Shown in pieces: positions 25,121 to 35,103 of a DNA stretch of 64,000 nucleotides. The notes beneath the pieces were generated by a model. That model was not told the DNA's origin. It ran no database searches and was given only the letters and a program-made list of their open reading frames with translations. How positions within the stretch are numbered: the stretch's first letter is position 1; each line of letters starts with the position of its first letter. Location: assembly GCF_013283795.1 (NCBI RefSeq), contig NZ_JABSOD010000006.1:1-64000 (forward strand). Direction: 5' to 3'. The position numbers and the translations under genes are program-made. The DNA is from Rheinheimera lutimaris. Lineage in GTDB: Bacteria; Pseudomonadota; Gammaproteobacteria; Enterobacterales; Alteromonadaceae.

Positions 25121-26313
25121 CCGGAATGAACTTAACGGATATTGTAATTTTAGCCGGTGCCCGTACGGCCATTGGCAGCTTTGGCGGTAGTTTGGCAAAC
25201 CTTAGCCCCGCGCAGCTGGGTTCAGCGGCCGCGACCGAGGCAATCAGCCGCGCCGGCGTGGCAGCAACTGATGTCGACCATGCGGTTTTTGGCCATATTA
25301 TTACCACCGGCGCTGAAGATGCTTATTTGGCGCGGCATATTGCATTAAACGCCGGTATGGCCGCCGGTTCTGCTGCTTTTAACGTTAACCGCTTATGCGG
25401 CTCGGCGGTGCAGTCGGTGATATCGGCAGCGCAACTTATTCAGCTGGGGCAAAGCACTATTGCCCTGGCCGGTGGCGCCGAGAGTATGAGTAACGGCGCT
25501 TATTTATTGCCTAATGTGCGGCGCGGTTTAAAAATGGGCCACGCTGGCATCACGGATTTAACACTGGGCATTTTGACCGATCCGTTTGGCAGCGGCCATA
25601 TGGGCATTACCGCGGAAACTATCGCCGGCCAATATGGCTTTAGCCGCGCTGATTTGGATGCCTTTGCGCTAATAAGCCAGCAGCGTGCTGCCAATGCGCA
25701 GCAGCGGGGCTGGTTCGACAGCCAGATAGTGCCGCTCACTGTAATACAGGGCCGCACAGAGCAGGTATTTAACCGCGATGAGCATATCCGCGCGGATACC
25801 ACAGCAGAGAGTTTAGCTAAACTTAAACCCGCGTTTAAAGCCGATGGCATAGTCACTGCCGGTAATGCCTCGGGCTTAAACGATGGTGCTGCCGCCATGT
25901 TGTTAACCAACCGGTTTGAAGCTGAAAAACGTGGCCTTAGGCCACAGGCACGTATGCTCGGTTATGCTTTTGCCGGCGTGGAGCCGGGTGTGATGGGATT
26001 AGGGCCGATACCGGCAGTACAGCGGGTGCTGGCGCAAACCGGCTTAACTGTGGCCGATATAGATGTGATTGAGTCCAACGAAGCTTTTGCTGCCCAGGCA
26101 CTGGCAGTAAGCCAGACGCTGGGCTTTGACAGCGCTAAAGTAAACCCCAACGGCGGCGCTATCGCACTGGGGCATCCGGTCGGAGCCACCGGCTCTATCT
26201 TGATCATTAAACTACTGGCAGAGCTTAAGCGTATTGGCGGCCGTTATGGCCTGGTAACCATGTGCATCGGCGGTGGTCAGGGTATAGCGCTGTTGCTGGA
26301 GTCTTTAGCATAA
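25117..26313 (+). CDS. Acetyl-CoA acyltransferase (thiolase), BktB-like
   Basis: A 398-residue thiolase. Nucleophilic Cys lies in VNRLCGSAVQSV, His in GGAIALGHPVGATG and the second Cys in TMCIGGGQGIA. ESNEAFAAQALAVSQ is the conserved NEAFA motif. Overall it reads most like BktB/beta-ketothiolase enzymes that make or cleave 3-oxoacyl-CoA. The start is uncertain: ATG 25117 overlaps the vapC stop as ATGA, and ATG 25126 is an alternative. No other beta-oxidation gene is adjacent. Confidence 0.9.
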   Translation: MTGMNLTDIVILAGARTAIGSFGGSLANLSPAQLGSAAATEAISRAGVAATDVDHAVFGHIITTGAEDAYLARHIALNAGMAAGSAAFNVNRLCGSAVQSVISAAQLIQLGQSTIALAGGAESMSNGAYLLPNVRRGLKMGHAGITDLTLGILTDPFGSGHMGITAETIAGQYGFSRADLDAFALISQQRAANAQQRGWFDSQIVPLTVIQGRTEQVFNRDEHIRADTTAESLAKLKPAFKADGIVTAGNASGLNDGAAAMLLTNRFEAEKRGLRPQARMLGYAFAGVEPGVMGLGPIPAVQRVLAQTGLTVADIDVIESNEAFAAQALAVSQTLGFDSAKVNPNGGAIALGHPVGATGSILIIKLLAELKRIGGRYGLVTMCIGGGQGIALLLESLA

Positions 26314-26380
26314 GCTGGGGAACTTTATCGCTGCAGGTGCGCCTTATGCCAGAGTTTAACGGCGTTGCAAGGAGCAATTT

Positions 26381-27004
26381 ATGCCGGTTTTCCTGTTATC
26401 CCGAGTAGTAAAACCTACGTTGGTCATAGTGCTGTGGTTATTGTCCCTGCACAGTATGGCCGAAACATTCAGCGATAAATTGGTGGCTGCGGCGCTGGAG
26501 CGTACTGAGCACCAGGTGCGCTACGATGGCCGTTATTTGCGTATTGCTTATCCAAATGGCGATGTACCGGCGGATATCGGTGTCTGTACTGATGTGGTGA
26601 TCCGCAGTTATCGTGCCTTGGGCATCGATTTACAACAGTTGGTGCATGAGGATATGCGTGCTGATTTTGATTTGTACCCGTCAAAACGGATTTGGGGTTT
26701 AACCAAGCCGGACAGCAATATCGATCATCGTCGCGTACCTAACCTGCAAACCTTTTTCAGCCGCTATGGTGAGCAGTTAGCGCTTAGCCGGCAGGGCATT
26801 GATTATCAGCCCGGCGATTTGGTTACCTGGCTGTTGCCGGGTAATTTGCCGCATATCGGTATAGTGACAGATAAACGCTCAACTGACGGCAAACGGCCGT
26901 TAATAGTACACAATATCGGCGCCGGGCCGGTACTGGCCGATATGTTATTTGCCTATAAAATTACCGGCCATTACCGTTTTCATCCCGCTTCTGACGCTCA
27001 GTAG
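26381..27004 (+). CDS. Exported DUF1287 protein (YijF-like)
   Basis: A 207-residue protein with an N-terminal signal or anchor (VVKPTLVIVLWLLSLHSMA, about residues 8-27). The DUF1287 core follows: YPNGDVPADIGVCTDVVIRSYRALGIDLQ with a Cys-Thr-Asp that resembles an NlpC/P60-like nucleophile site, DFDLYPS, DHRRVPNLQTFFSRYG, QPGDLVTWLLPGNLPHIGIV with a likely catalytic His, and a final IVHNIGAGPV. It is probably a periplasmic cysteine peptidase or amidase of the wall; activity is not established. AAGGAG precedes the start. Confidence 0.85.
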   Translation: MPVFLLSRVVKPTLVIVLWLLSLHSMAETFSDKLVAAALERTEHQVRYDGRYLRIAYPNGDVPADIGVCTDVVIRSYRALGIDLQQLVHEDMRADFDLYPSKRIWGLTKPDSNIDHRRVPNLQTFFSRYGEQLALSRQGIDYQPGDLVTWLLPGNLPHIGIVTDKRSTDGKRPLIVHNIGAGPVLADMLFAYKITGHYRFHPASDAQ

Positions 27005-27008
27005 CAGG

Positions 27009-27656
27009 TTAAGCCATTTCGTCGGCAATTTGCTGCAGGCTGGCAGCCAGTTGGGCGGGTTCCTGCGCGCCGGAGATCAGGTAGCGGTTATTAATAATAA
27101 AGGCCGGTACTGATGAAATACCGGCTTGCTGATATTTAGCGATATCTGCTCTGACGGTATCGCTGAAAGCATCACTGGCTAAAATACGCTGTGCGTCGGC
27201 TTTATCCAGCCCGGCCTGTTCGGCGCAGTTGGCTAACACTTTAGCATTGGACACATCTTTAGCCTCACCAAAATAGGCAGTAAATAACGCCAGTTTCATG
27301 GCGGTGCCTTTGTTTGCTGTGGCCTCAGCCCATTTCACCAGTCGATGTGCATCAAAGGTGTTACAGGTAAAACGCTGCTGCATGTTGTCGAAATTAAGCC
27401 CTAAACCGGCGGCTATTTGCATCATATTGGCCTGCGCGGCGCGCATTTCCTCCTCAGAACGACCATATTTTCGGCTTAGGGCCGGCAGTATAGGCTCTTG
27501 CGGCGCGTTTTTATCAGGGTTTAGCTCAAACGCATGCCATTCCAGTTCTGTTTTTAACTCAGGCAGGCTGCTAAGCGCTTGCTGTAATCTGGCATAACCA
27601 ATAGCGCACCAGGGGCAGGCAATATCTGATACCAGGTCGATTTTTAGTGTGGTCAT
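27009..27656 (-). CDS. Cytoplasmic DsbA-fold oxidoreductase (FrnE-like)
   Basis: A 215-residue thioredoxin-fold protein without a signal peptide. LVSDIACPWCAIGYARL gives the active-site CPWC at about residues 14-17. EWHAFELNPDKN and NTFDAHRLVKWAE are family segments, and the C-terminal ISSVPAFIINNRYLISGAQ has the cis-Pro. This is the FrnE/2-hydroxychromene-2-carboxylate isomerase-like DsbA subfamily, linked to oxidative stress in some species. It overlaps the upstream DsbA-like gene by four bases. Confidence 0.88.
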   Translation of the reverse strand: MTTLKIDLVSDIACPWCAIGYARLQQALSSLPELKTELEWHAFELNPDKNAPQEPILPALSRKYGRSEEEMRAAQANMMQIAAGLGLNFDNMQQRFTCNTFDAHRLVKWAEATANKGTAMKLALFTAYFGEAKDVSNAKVLANCAEQAGLDKADAQRILASDAFSDTVRADIAKYQQAGISSVPAFIINNRYLISGAQEPAQLAASLQQIADEMA

Positions 27657-28270
27657 TCTGCGGCTCCGGGTTTTAAGCTCAACAGGTGGTTAATCAAAGC
27701 ATTAAACTGCTGTTGCGATGACACGGCGCTGATGTTCACCAAATACTTGTCATTAACGATAAAGCCGGGTACCGAGCGGATATTGGCATCACGGATCGCC
27801 TGATCATATTCACTGATCAGCGTATTTACCGGCATGCTGTTAAAGTTGGCATCGAATTTTTCATTGTCCACACCAAGTTCTGCAAATAACTGCTTTAACG
27901 CATTACGGTTTTGCGGTGGTTTACGCTGCTGATGAATTTGGGCAAACAGCGCAGTAGAGAATGACTCTGCCACATTTAACGTTTCGGCCAGTGCATGAGC
28001 GCGTTGTACATCCGGCGCCATTGGGCCGCCGTGAAAAGCCACTGGTATCTTATAGAATTTTGCATCAGCGGGCAGCGCTGGCTTCAGCTGTGCCACTATC
28101 GGCTCAAAGTTATAGCAAAACGGGCAATAATAAGAGAAATATTCCACTACATTAGCGGTATCAGCCGCCGGTAACGGCAGTGTTTGGTAATGTTCACCGT
28201 CGTTAAAACTGTCGTTGGCGTAACTGACGCTGGCCAGCAGCAGGCTAAAAGCACAAAGCAGGTATTTCAT
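27653..28270 (-). CDS. Periplasmic DsbA-like thiol:disulfide oxidoreductase
   Basis: A 205-residue protein with a Sec signal (MKYLLCAFSLLLASVSYA). YFSYYCPFCYNFEPIVAQLKPALP resembles DsbA, but the active site is CPFC rather than the CPHC of the main enzyme, which would shift redox potential. Other landmarks: PVAFHGGPMAPDVQRAHALAETL and a cis-Pro in IRSVPGFIVNDKYLVN. It is coupled by ATGA overlap to a cytoplasmic FrnE-like gene, so one transcript encodes two thiol oxidoreductases in different compartments. It is likely a DsbA paralogue rather than the principal one. Confidence 0.88.
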   Translation of the reverse strand: MKYLLCAFSLLLASVSYANDSFNDGEHYQTLPLPAADTANVVEYFSYYCPFCYNFEPIVAQLKPALPADAKFYKIPVAFHGGPMAPDVQRAHALAETLNVAESFSTALFAQIHQQRKPPQNRNALKQLFAELGVDNEKFDANFNSMPVNTLISEYDQAIRDANIRSVPGFIVNDKYLVNISAVSSQQQFNALINHLLSLKPGAAE

Positions 28271-28352
28271 AGTGTGTCCAAAGTTGTAGTTAATACTAAA
28301 ACGCTATCACAGCACAGGCGCAGCACCAAGATAGTTTGCTGTGAAAACAAGA

Positions 28353-29222
28353 TTAATTCAGCTTAGCGGCAAGGTAGTCTACCAGCACCCGCACCTTGGC
28401 CGATAAATGCCGGTTTTGCGGATAAAGCGCCCAAATGCCGTCGTCAGGCTGGCGTAGCCCGTTCAGTACGGCTACCAGCTCACCACGTTGTAGTTTGTCG
28501 CCGACGTAGTAATCCGGTAGCTGTACGAGGCCTAAACCTTTCAGAGCGGCATCCAGCAGGGCCACACCGCTGTTGCAGACAATACGGCCCTGCGGTTTAA
28601 ATTGGACCACTTTGCCGTGCTGCATAAAACGCCACTGGGCTACGGTGCCGGTTAAGCATTGATGTTGGGCAAGCTCCGTCAGGTTTTGTGGTGTACCGTT
28701 TTGTGTCAGATAAGCCGGTGAAGCCACCACATACTGGGTTCTGCTTGCCAACTTGCGCGCAATAAGGCTGGAGCTTTCCAGTGTGCCCAGGCGGATAGCT
28801 AAATCGAAGCCGCCCTGGACTAAGTCCAGTTTGTTGTTGCTCAGCTGTAAATCCAGCTCGGTGTCGGGGTAGAGCCGCATAAAGTCATGCAGCAGTGGGG
28901 CGATGCGGGTTTCACCATAAAACACCGGCGCGGTAAGTTTGATTTGGCCGCGTGGGGTGGCTTTTAAGTTTGCCAGCGTGCGGTTGGCTTCTTCTAAACT
29001 GGCGACTAAATGCCGGCAATGCTGTAAATACAGCAGGCCTTCTTCGGTTAGGCTAACACTGCGCGTACTACGATACAGCAGTTTTATCGCCAAACTGGCT
29101 TCAAGTTCGGCAATATTGCGGCTTACTTGCGCCACCGAGATGTTTAATTGCTTTGCGGCTTTGGTAAAGCTTTGCAGCTCTGCCACGGCGACAAATTCAC
29201 TGATGCCAATCCACTGTTTCAC
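28353..29222 (-). CDS. LysR-family transcriptional regulator
   Basis: A 289-residue protein. The N-terminal winged HTH is FVAVAELQSFTKAAKQLNISVAQVSRNIAELEASLAIKLLYRSTRSVSLTEEG (residues about 9-60). The rest is the effector-binding domain with FDLAIRLGTLESSSLIARKL and GLGLVQLPDYYV. It is divergent from frmA, separated by a 91-bp repeat copy. By the usual LysR arrangement it probably controls frmA-fghA in response to formaldehyde or S-hydroxymethylglutathione; this is inference from position. Confidence 0.92.
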   Translation of the reverse strand: MKQWIGISEFVAVAELQSFTKAAKQLNISVAQVSRNIAELEASLAIKLLYRSTRSVSLTEEGLLYLQHCRHLVASLEEANRTLANLKATPRGQIKLTAPVFYGETRIAPLLHDFMRLYPDTELDLQLSNNKLDLVQGGFDLAIRLGTLESSSLIARKLASRTQYVVASPAYLTQNGTPQNLTELAQHQCLTGTVAQWRFMQHGKVVQFKPQGRIVCNSGVALLDAALKGLGLVQLPDYYVGDKLQRGELVAVLNGLRQPDDGIWALYPQNRHLSAKVRVLVDYLAAKLN

Positions 29223-29257
29223 TAAGCCCCCTCTGCTCCGTCAACCGGCTGCTTGCG

Positions 29258-29348
29258 TTACAACACCCGCCCTGGCTCGCCACAGCAACTCGCCCTACTG
29301 CCTGCGGCAGGGCTCAGACACTCTGTGGCGACCAAAACGGGGTTCTAA
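29258..29348 (+). repeat. 91-bp inverted repeat flanking frmA, copy A
   Basis: The sequence from TTACAACACCCGCCCTGGCT to GGGGTTCTAA matches, in reverse complement, 88 of 91 bases of a second copy at 30645-30735, without gaps. It contains its own inverted repeats: CGCCACAG/CTGTGGCG and a central CTGCCTGCGGCAG. It lies between the LysR gene and frmA. Confidence 0.9.
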
Positions 29349-29419
29349 CCGCAGCCTATTGCTTGTTAAGTTTTGCATATATGAAAAACTGATTTGCATT
29401 TTAGTGGCATTCATACTGA

Positions 29420-30616
<1,197 letters not shown>

Positions 30617-30644
30617 TAGTAAACGAATGTGATTGATGGGCGGA

Positions 30645-30735
30645 TTAGAACCCCGTTTTGGTCGTCACAGAGTGTCTGAGCCCTGCCGAAGGCAGTAGGG
30701 CGAGTTGCTGTGGCGAGCCAAGGCGGGTGTTGTAA
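30645..30735 (-). repeat. 91-bp inverted repeat flanking frmA, copy B
   Basis: This is the reverse-complement partner of the repeat upstream of frmA (three mismatches in 91 bases). It occupies most of the 149 bases between frmA and fghA. Its internal hairpin arms are slightly decayed (CGTCACAG against CTGTGGCG), whereas copy A is perfect. Confidence 0.9.
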
Positions 30736-30765
30736 TCGGCCCTTACTGAACACTATGGACAGACT

Positions 30766-31635
30766 ATGACAATTTCAGCATTAACCAAAGTGAGTGAACA
30801 GCTTTGCTTTGGCGGCAAACAGATCCGCTTTACTCATACATCCACTGCGCTGAGCTGCGATATGCAGTTCTCGGTGTTTTTACCGCCGCAAGCAGAAAAG
30901 CAAGCCGTGCCGGCATTGTATTGGCTGTCGGGCTTAACCTGTACTGACGAAAACTTCTCCGCTAAAGCCGGAGCGCAGCGTATTGCCGCAGAGCTTGGTA
31001 TAGCGCTTATTATGCCTGATACCAGCCCGCGCGGTGATGGTGTACCGGATGATGCAGACGGTGCTTATGACTTTGGCCTGGGCGCCGGCTTTTACGTTAA
31101 TGCCACGCGTGAGCCGTTTGCTAAGCATTACCGCATGTACGACTACATTGTTAACGAGCTGCCGCAGTTGCTTGAAGCCGCACTGCCGCTGTCGGACAAA
31201 CGCGCTATCAGCGGCCATTCTATGGGTGGGCATGGCGCTTTAGTTATTGGTTTGCGTAACCCGCAGCGTTATAGCAGCATTTCGGCGTTTTCACCGATTT
31301 GTAATCCGGTAAATTGCCCTTGGGGCATTAAAGCATTTAGCGGTTATTTAGGCGATGATAAAAGCCAATGGAAGCAATATGATGCATCTTTGCTGCTAAG
31401 TAGCGCCGAAAGCCCGCTACCGCTATTGGTTGACCAGGGCACTGCAGACAGCTTTTATCCTGAGCAATTGCGCACCGACAGCTTAATTACTGCAGCGAAG
31501 CAAAGCGCTGCGCCGGCTGAAATCCGCCTGCAGGCGGGTTATGATCACAGCTATTATTTTATCGCCAGTTTTATTGAGCAGCATCTGCGGTTTCATGCGA
31601 AGTACCTGATTGATAAAATCTGCCGCGATGCCTGA
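30766..31635 (+). CDS. fghA: S-formylglutathione hydrolase
   Basis: A 289-residue alpha/beta hydrolase of the esterase D family. It hydrolyses S-formylglutathione to formate and glutathione, the step after FrmA. The nucleophile Ser152 is in the [10 protein letters not shown] elbow; the acid is in [10 protein letters not shown] and the His in GYDHSYYF. [17 protein letters not shown] is the conserved oxyanion region. The repeat copy B lies between it and frmA, so it may depend on read-through or on a promoter inside that region. Confidence 0.95.
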   Translation: MTISALTKVSEQLCFGGKQIRFTHTSTALSCDMQFSVFLPPQAEKQAVPALYWLSGLTCTDENFSAKAGAQRIAAELGIALIMPDTSPRGDGVPDDADGAYDFGLGAGFYVNATREPFAKHYRMYDYIVNELPQLLEAALPLSDKRAISGHSMGGHGALVIGLRNPQRYSSISAFSPICNPVNCPWGIKAFSGYLGDDKSQWKQYDASLLLSSAESPLPLLVDQGTADSFYPEQLRTDSLITAAKQSAAPAEIRLQAGYDHSYYFIASFIEQHLRFHAKYLIDKICRDA

Positions 31636-31660
31636 TTTAGCCCGGCATAATACTTTTTAG

Positions 31661-31727
31661 CCGGAACCGTTGAGCGCCCGGACGGCGCGAATCGAGCCCC
31701 CAGGGATGGGTTTACGGCGCGTTCCGG
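31661..31727. repeat. Palindromic REP/MITE-like repeat element
   Basis: The ends are CCGGAAC (31661-31667) and GTTCCGG (31721-31727). The core CAGGGATGGGTTTACGGCG is shared, with few changes, with the element at 23899-23991 on the opposite strand. It lies between fghA and the HIT-protein gene; no coding potential is seen. The remaining bases to 31852 should hold the HIT-gene promoter. Confidence 0.6.
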
Positions 31728-31852
31728 TAAAAATGTATGGCGCCGGGTGATAAAGCCCGCGTTTGTGAGCTGCCAAGTATCGTCAAAAGCTGGTTTTATA
31801 CCGTCAGATGCTGGCATACTTGGTTGCATAAGCCTGCCTAAAGGAGAGCTGC

Positions 31853-32266
31853 ATGAGCTACGATAGCAACAATATTTTTGCCAAAATTCTGCGCGATGAA
31901 ATCCCCAGTTTTAAAGTGTACGAAGACGACTACACGTTAGCCTTTATGGACATTATGCCGCAGGCCGACGGCCATACCCTGGTGATCCCGAAATTTCAGG
32001 CACAGACGCTGTTAGATATTCCGGCAGACGAACTTAGCCATACAATGACCACGGTGCAAAAAGTGATGTCGGCGCTTAAATCTACCCTTGGCGTTGAAGG
32101 CGTGGTGCTAATGCAGTTAAACGGCGCTGCCGCAGGTCAGACAGTACCGCATTTGCACTTTCACTTAATTCCGGAGCATTTATCTAAATTATCCGGCCAT
32201 GGTGCTGCAATGGGCGATATGGAAAAAATAAAAGCGCTGGCAGAAAAAATCCGCACTGCACTTTAA
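31853..32266 (+). CDS. HIT-family nucleotide-binding protein
   Basis: A 137-residue histidine-triad protein. The hydrolase motif HLHFHLI (H-x-H-x-H) is at about residues 101-107, and the N-terminal NIFAKILRDEIPSFKVYEDD and DGHTLVIPKFQ are typical of HinT-like members. They hydrolyse purine nucleoside phosphoramidates or dinucleoside polyphosphates; the exact substrate is unclear. AAAGGAGAG precedes the start. The nucleotidase gene follows after 23 bases, so the pair may be co-transcribed. Confidence 0.93.
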   Translation: MSYDSNNIFAKILRDEIPSFKVYEDDYTLAFMDIMPQADGHTLVIPKFQAQTLLDIPADELSHTMTTVQKVMSALKSTLGVEGVVLMQLNGAAAGQTVPHLHFHLIPEHLSKLSGHGAAMGDMEKIKALAEKIRTAL

Positions 32267-32289
32267 CCGGAGTTACACAGGTTTTATTT

Positions 32290-34290
32290 ATGCGATTTAG
32301 CTCTTCATTGCTGTTTTCTGCGCCGCTTTTTTCTGCACTGTTGCTGATCGGCTGCAGTGCGCTGCCATCTTCATCACTATCACCAGAGCCGGGCTTAACG
32401 CTAAGCCTTATCCATATTAACGACACTCACTCGCAGTTTGATGCCAGCCCAGCCAGCGTAAAAGATGCCGCCGGCAAGCCCGTTTATACCTATATTGGCG
32501 GCCATCCGCGCTTGTTAACCCTGGCACAGCAGTTGCGGCAGCAGGCGGCGCAAGATGGCGTGCCGGCGCTGTTTTTACATGGCGGCGATGCATTTAAAGG
32601 CAGTGCCTATTTTGAGCTGTTTGAACAGCGCATTAATATCGATGTGCTAAACCGGATGAATATCGATGCCATGGCGCTGGGCAATCACGAGTTTGATATT
32701 GGCCTGACCAAACTGGCAGACTTTGTCGACAAGGTAAACTTTCCTGTGCTGGCCGCCAACGTTGATACCAGTGCTGAACCGTTGTTAGTCAATAGCCAAA
32801 ACCTGAAGCCTTACAGCTTATTTGTACTGGATAACAACCAACTCAAGCCGCTAGCCGGTGTTGATGCCGCAGCAGGGCATGAGCTGGTGGCGGTGTTTGG
32901 CCTGGCGCTGGAAGATATGCGTGCCATAGCGCCCGATACCGGCGCGATAGTATTTAACAATGAAGTGCAAAGTGCACAGCAAACCGTAGATAGGTTAACT
33001 GCGCAGGGTGTTAAGCACATTATTGCGCTAACGCATTTGGGTAATCAGCGTGATTTGGCGCTGGCCGGCGCGGTAAATGGTATCGATGCCATTGTCGGCG
33101 GCCACTCGCACAGTCTGCTGGGTGATTTTCGCCATTGGTATCTGGGCAACCAACGACCTTATGCTGAGCTGGTTGCTAACCCTGATGGCAAAGGTAAAAC
33201 CTGTGTGGTACAGGCAGGACAGTTTGCTCAGGCCGTGGGCCGGGCAACGCTTAAGTTTAACGCAGGCGGTGAGCTGTTAAGCTGTGCCGGACAAAATACC
33301 TTACTGGCAGGCACTGATTATTTCCGCTCGGCACTGCGCAATGAACCCAGCCGCATTGCCGCAGCTGAGCAAGCTGCGACAGAGCGTTATGTTGCCGGTC
33401 TGCCGCGCACAGCCATTGTGGCCGAAGATGCCGCGCTGCGCGCTGTGCTCGATAACACTTATTTGCCGGCGGTACAGCAAGCCTATGGTGCGGTGATCAG
33501 CAGCACCGAAACCGAAGTAACCCATGTACGCCTGCCCGGCAGCGGCGGCAGTGATAAGCATGGCTCGCCACTGGCAGGGCATATCGCCGATGCGATGCTT
33601 AACTATGTTAACCAAACTGCAGTGCAAAACCTGATGAAACGGCCGGTGCAGTTGGCGCTGATTGGCGCAGGTAATATCCGTGCGCCGTTGGCAGCAGGTG
33701 AAGTACGCGAAGGTAATATCCGCCTGGAAGTACTGCCGTTTGATACGCCGCTTAGTGTGCTGAGTATCAGCGGTGCCGAGCTGCGTGCGCTGTTAACCGA
33801 TATTATCAGCCAGTCGGTGGTCGCCGGCGCCCATACCGGTAAGTTTCCTTATGTTGCCGGTATACGCTATGTGGCAAAACAAAGCGGCCCGGCTACCGCG
33901 GAGTTAACCACGCTGGATATCAAACAAGGCGGGAGCTGGCAAGCCGTTGAGGCGCAACAACGTTATAGCCTCGTCACCACCAGTTACCTGGCCGATGGCA
34001 ATGACGGCTGGCAGTTATTACAGCAATTACAAGCAGAGCACAGTGACCGGCTGGATATTATCCTGCGCCGGCAGCAAGTGGCGTTATATCCGGTTAAGCG
34101 CGTTACCGCTATACAAGACAGCACAGGTCAGCAGTCTTTTAAGACGCAATATCATAATGTTGCCGCACTGCCATGCAAAACAGACGGTGTAGATTGCAAA
34201 GTAGCGGCTCAGGCGTTTATTGAGTATTTACGCACTAACCCGGCGCTGTGGCAACAACAGCGCGAGCCAACGGTAACGTTGTTAAGGTGA
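32290..34290 (+). CDS. Lipoprotein 5'-nucleotidase/2',3'-cyclic phosphodiesterase (UshA/NadN type)
   Basis: A 666-residue protein. The lipoprotein signal ends in a lipobox LLIGC (Cys22). Metallophosphatase motifs: HINDTHSQFD, GGDAFKGS, MALGNHEFDIGL, ALTHLGNQRD and GGHSH. The C-terminal substrate domain has the usual GAGNIRAPLAAGEVREGNI and DGWQLL segments. It probably dephosphorylates extracellular nucleotides (perhaps NAD) at the outer membrane or periplasm. A hairpin terminator follows. Confidence 0.92.
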   Translation: MRFSSSLLFSAPLFSALLLIGCSALPSSSLSPEPGLTLSLIHINDTHSQFDASPASVKDAAGKPVYTYIGGHPRLLTLAQQLRQQAAQDGVPALFLHGGDAFKGSAYFELFEQRINIDVLNRMNIDAMALGNHEFDIGLTKLADFVDKVNFPVLAANVDTSAEPLLVNSQNLKPYSLFVLDNNQLKPLAGVDAAAGHELVAVFGLALEDMRAIAPDTGAIVFNNEVQSAQQTVDRLTAQGVKHIIALTHLGNQRDLALAGAVNGIDAIVGGHSHSLLGDFRHWYLGNQRPYAELVANPDGKGKTCVVQAGQFAQAVGRATLKFNAGGELLSCAGQNTLLAGTDYFRSALRNEPSRIAAAEQAATERYVAGLPRTAIVAEDAALRAVLDNTYLPAVQQAYGAVISSTETEVTHVRLPGSGGSDKHGSPLAGHIADAMLNYVNQTAVQNLMKRPVQLALIGAGNIRAPLAAGEVREGNIRLEVLPFDTPLSVLSISGAELRALLTDIISQSVVAGAHTGKFPYVAGIRYVAKQSGPATAELTTLDIKQGGSWQAVEAQQRYSLVTTSYLADGNDGWQLLQQLQAEHSDRLDIILRRQQVALYPVKRVTAIQDSTGQQSFKTQYHNVAALPCKTDGVDCKVAAQAFIEYLRTNPALWQQQREPTVTLLR

Positions 34291-34298
34291 CGAGAATG

Positions 34299-34320
34299 AG
34301 GGCAGAGTAGTCTGCCCTTT
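34299..34320 (+). terminator. Probable intrinsic terminator after nucleotidase
   Basis: An 8-bp perfect stem AGGGCAGA/TCTGCCCT (34299-34306 with 34311-34318) with a GTAG loop is followed by only a short TT. It sits 9 bases after the stop codon. Confidence 0.6.
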
Positions 34321-34336
34321 AAATTGCATGCTTTAG

Positions 34337-34698
34337 TTATAGTAGTTCTATATAAAGCACACTAAATACAATTAATGTCAGCCAAGATCCCATCATCCAG
34401 GCCGCTAATATCCGGTCACGTCTTGTCGAGAGCTGTTTTAACAAAAAGGGGTCAATAAACATAGCATGCTCGCCCCAACTCGAGGCCGGCAAAATAAGCT
34501 TTATCGCATAAGTGGCGACACGCCAGCCGGGGCCATCCCATTCACTGATCGTGTCTTTGTTTAGTGCTCTTAGCTTTTTTCCAGCGGGCGCATTCCAAGC
34601 AGTGCGAAGATCAGCCAGGATGCCGCAGCATTGAACATTAGAACAATGCCAAAAATAGTGACAAAATCTAAGGCATTATTTATTTCTGTATCTGGCAT
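34337..34698 (-). pseudogene. Frameshifted paralogue of the adjacent two-TM putative immunity protein
   Basis: ATG 34698 opens MPDTEINNALDFVTIFGIVL..ASWLIFALLGMRPLEKS and then stops. A shift of one base in a run of six A restores KLRALNKDTISEWDGPGWRVATYAIKLILPASSWG..MFIDPFLLKQL and a final TM helix to TAA 34337. This matches the neighbouring 122-residue gene nearly end to end, including RPLEK, LNKD.IS.WDGPGWRV.TYA.KL.LPAS.WG and IDP.LLK.L. It is therefore a decayed or slippage-dependent second copy lying downstream of the intact one. Confidence 0.8.
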
Positions 34699-34734
34699 TA
34701 GCGCCGACCTCTTACATTTCTACCTGCACGGTAG

Positions 34735-35103
34735 TTATGAAAATGTCTCAACGTACCAAATGCATACAATAACGAACAAAAGACCTGACAACATTAACCA
34801 AAACGCAAGTGTCTTGTCTTTAGTCGTAGCTAATTCTTTAAGTAAGTGAGGATCAATCAGCATCGTATTTTTACCCCAGAATGATGCTGGCAACACCAGC
34901 TTCATTGCGTAGGTAACCACCCGCCAGCCCGGCCCGTCCCACTGACTGATCGAATCTTTATTCAGCGCTTTTAACTTCTTCTCTAATGGCCGCATACTCA
35001 GGTGCGCGAATATCAGCCAAGAGAGAAAAAAATTGATCATAAATGCAAACATTAAGATGGTTGCTAAGAACAAAATATCGTCAGAGGTGAACTCTGAAAT
35101 CAT
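34735..35103 (-). CDS. Two-TM membrane protein, candidate immunity protein
   Basis: A 122-residue protein. Helix 1 is at about residues 10-33 (FLATILMFAFMINFFLSWLIFA), followed by a cytosolic loop RPLEKKLKALNKDSISQWDGPGWRVVTYAMKLVLPASFWGKN, and helix 2 is at about 98-120 (LAFWLMLSGLLFVIVCIWYV). I do not know the family. It overlaps the upstream 352-residue gene by four bases (ATGA), a coupling typical of toxin-immunity pairs, and an inner-membrane partner is what a membrane-inserting toxin would need. That role is inferred. Confidence 0.6.
   Translation of the reverse strand: MISEFTSDDILFLATILMFAFMINFFLSWLIFAHLSMRPLEKKLKALNKDSISQWDGPGWRVVTYAMKLVLPASFWGKNTMLIDPHLLKELATTKDKTLAFWLMLSGLLFVIVCIWYVETFS

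Noticed and set aside
34337-34698. Classical programmed -1 frameshift heptamer
   Set aside because: The zero-frame codons are GAA AAA AGC, which does not form the standard X XXY YYZ site; a disabling indel in the A-run is the simpler reading.
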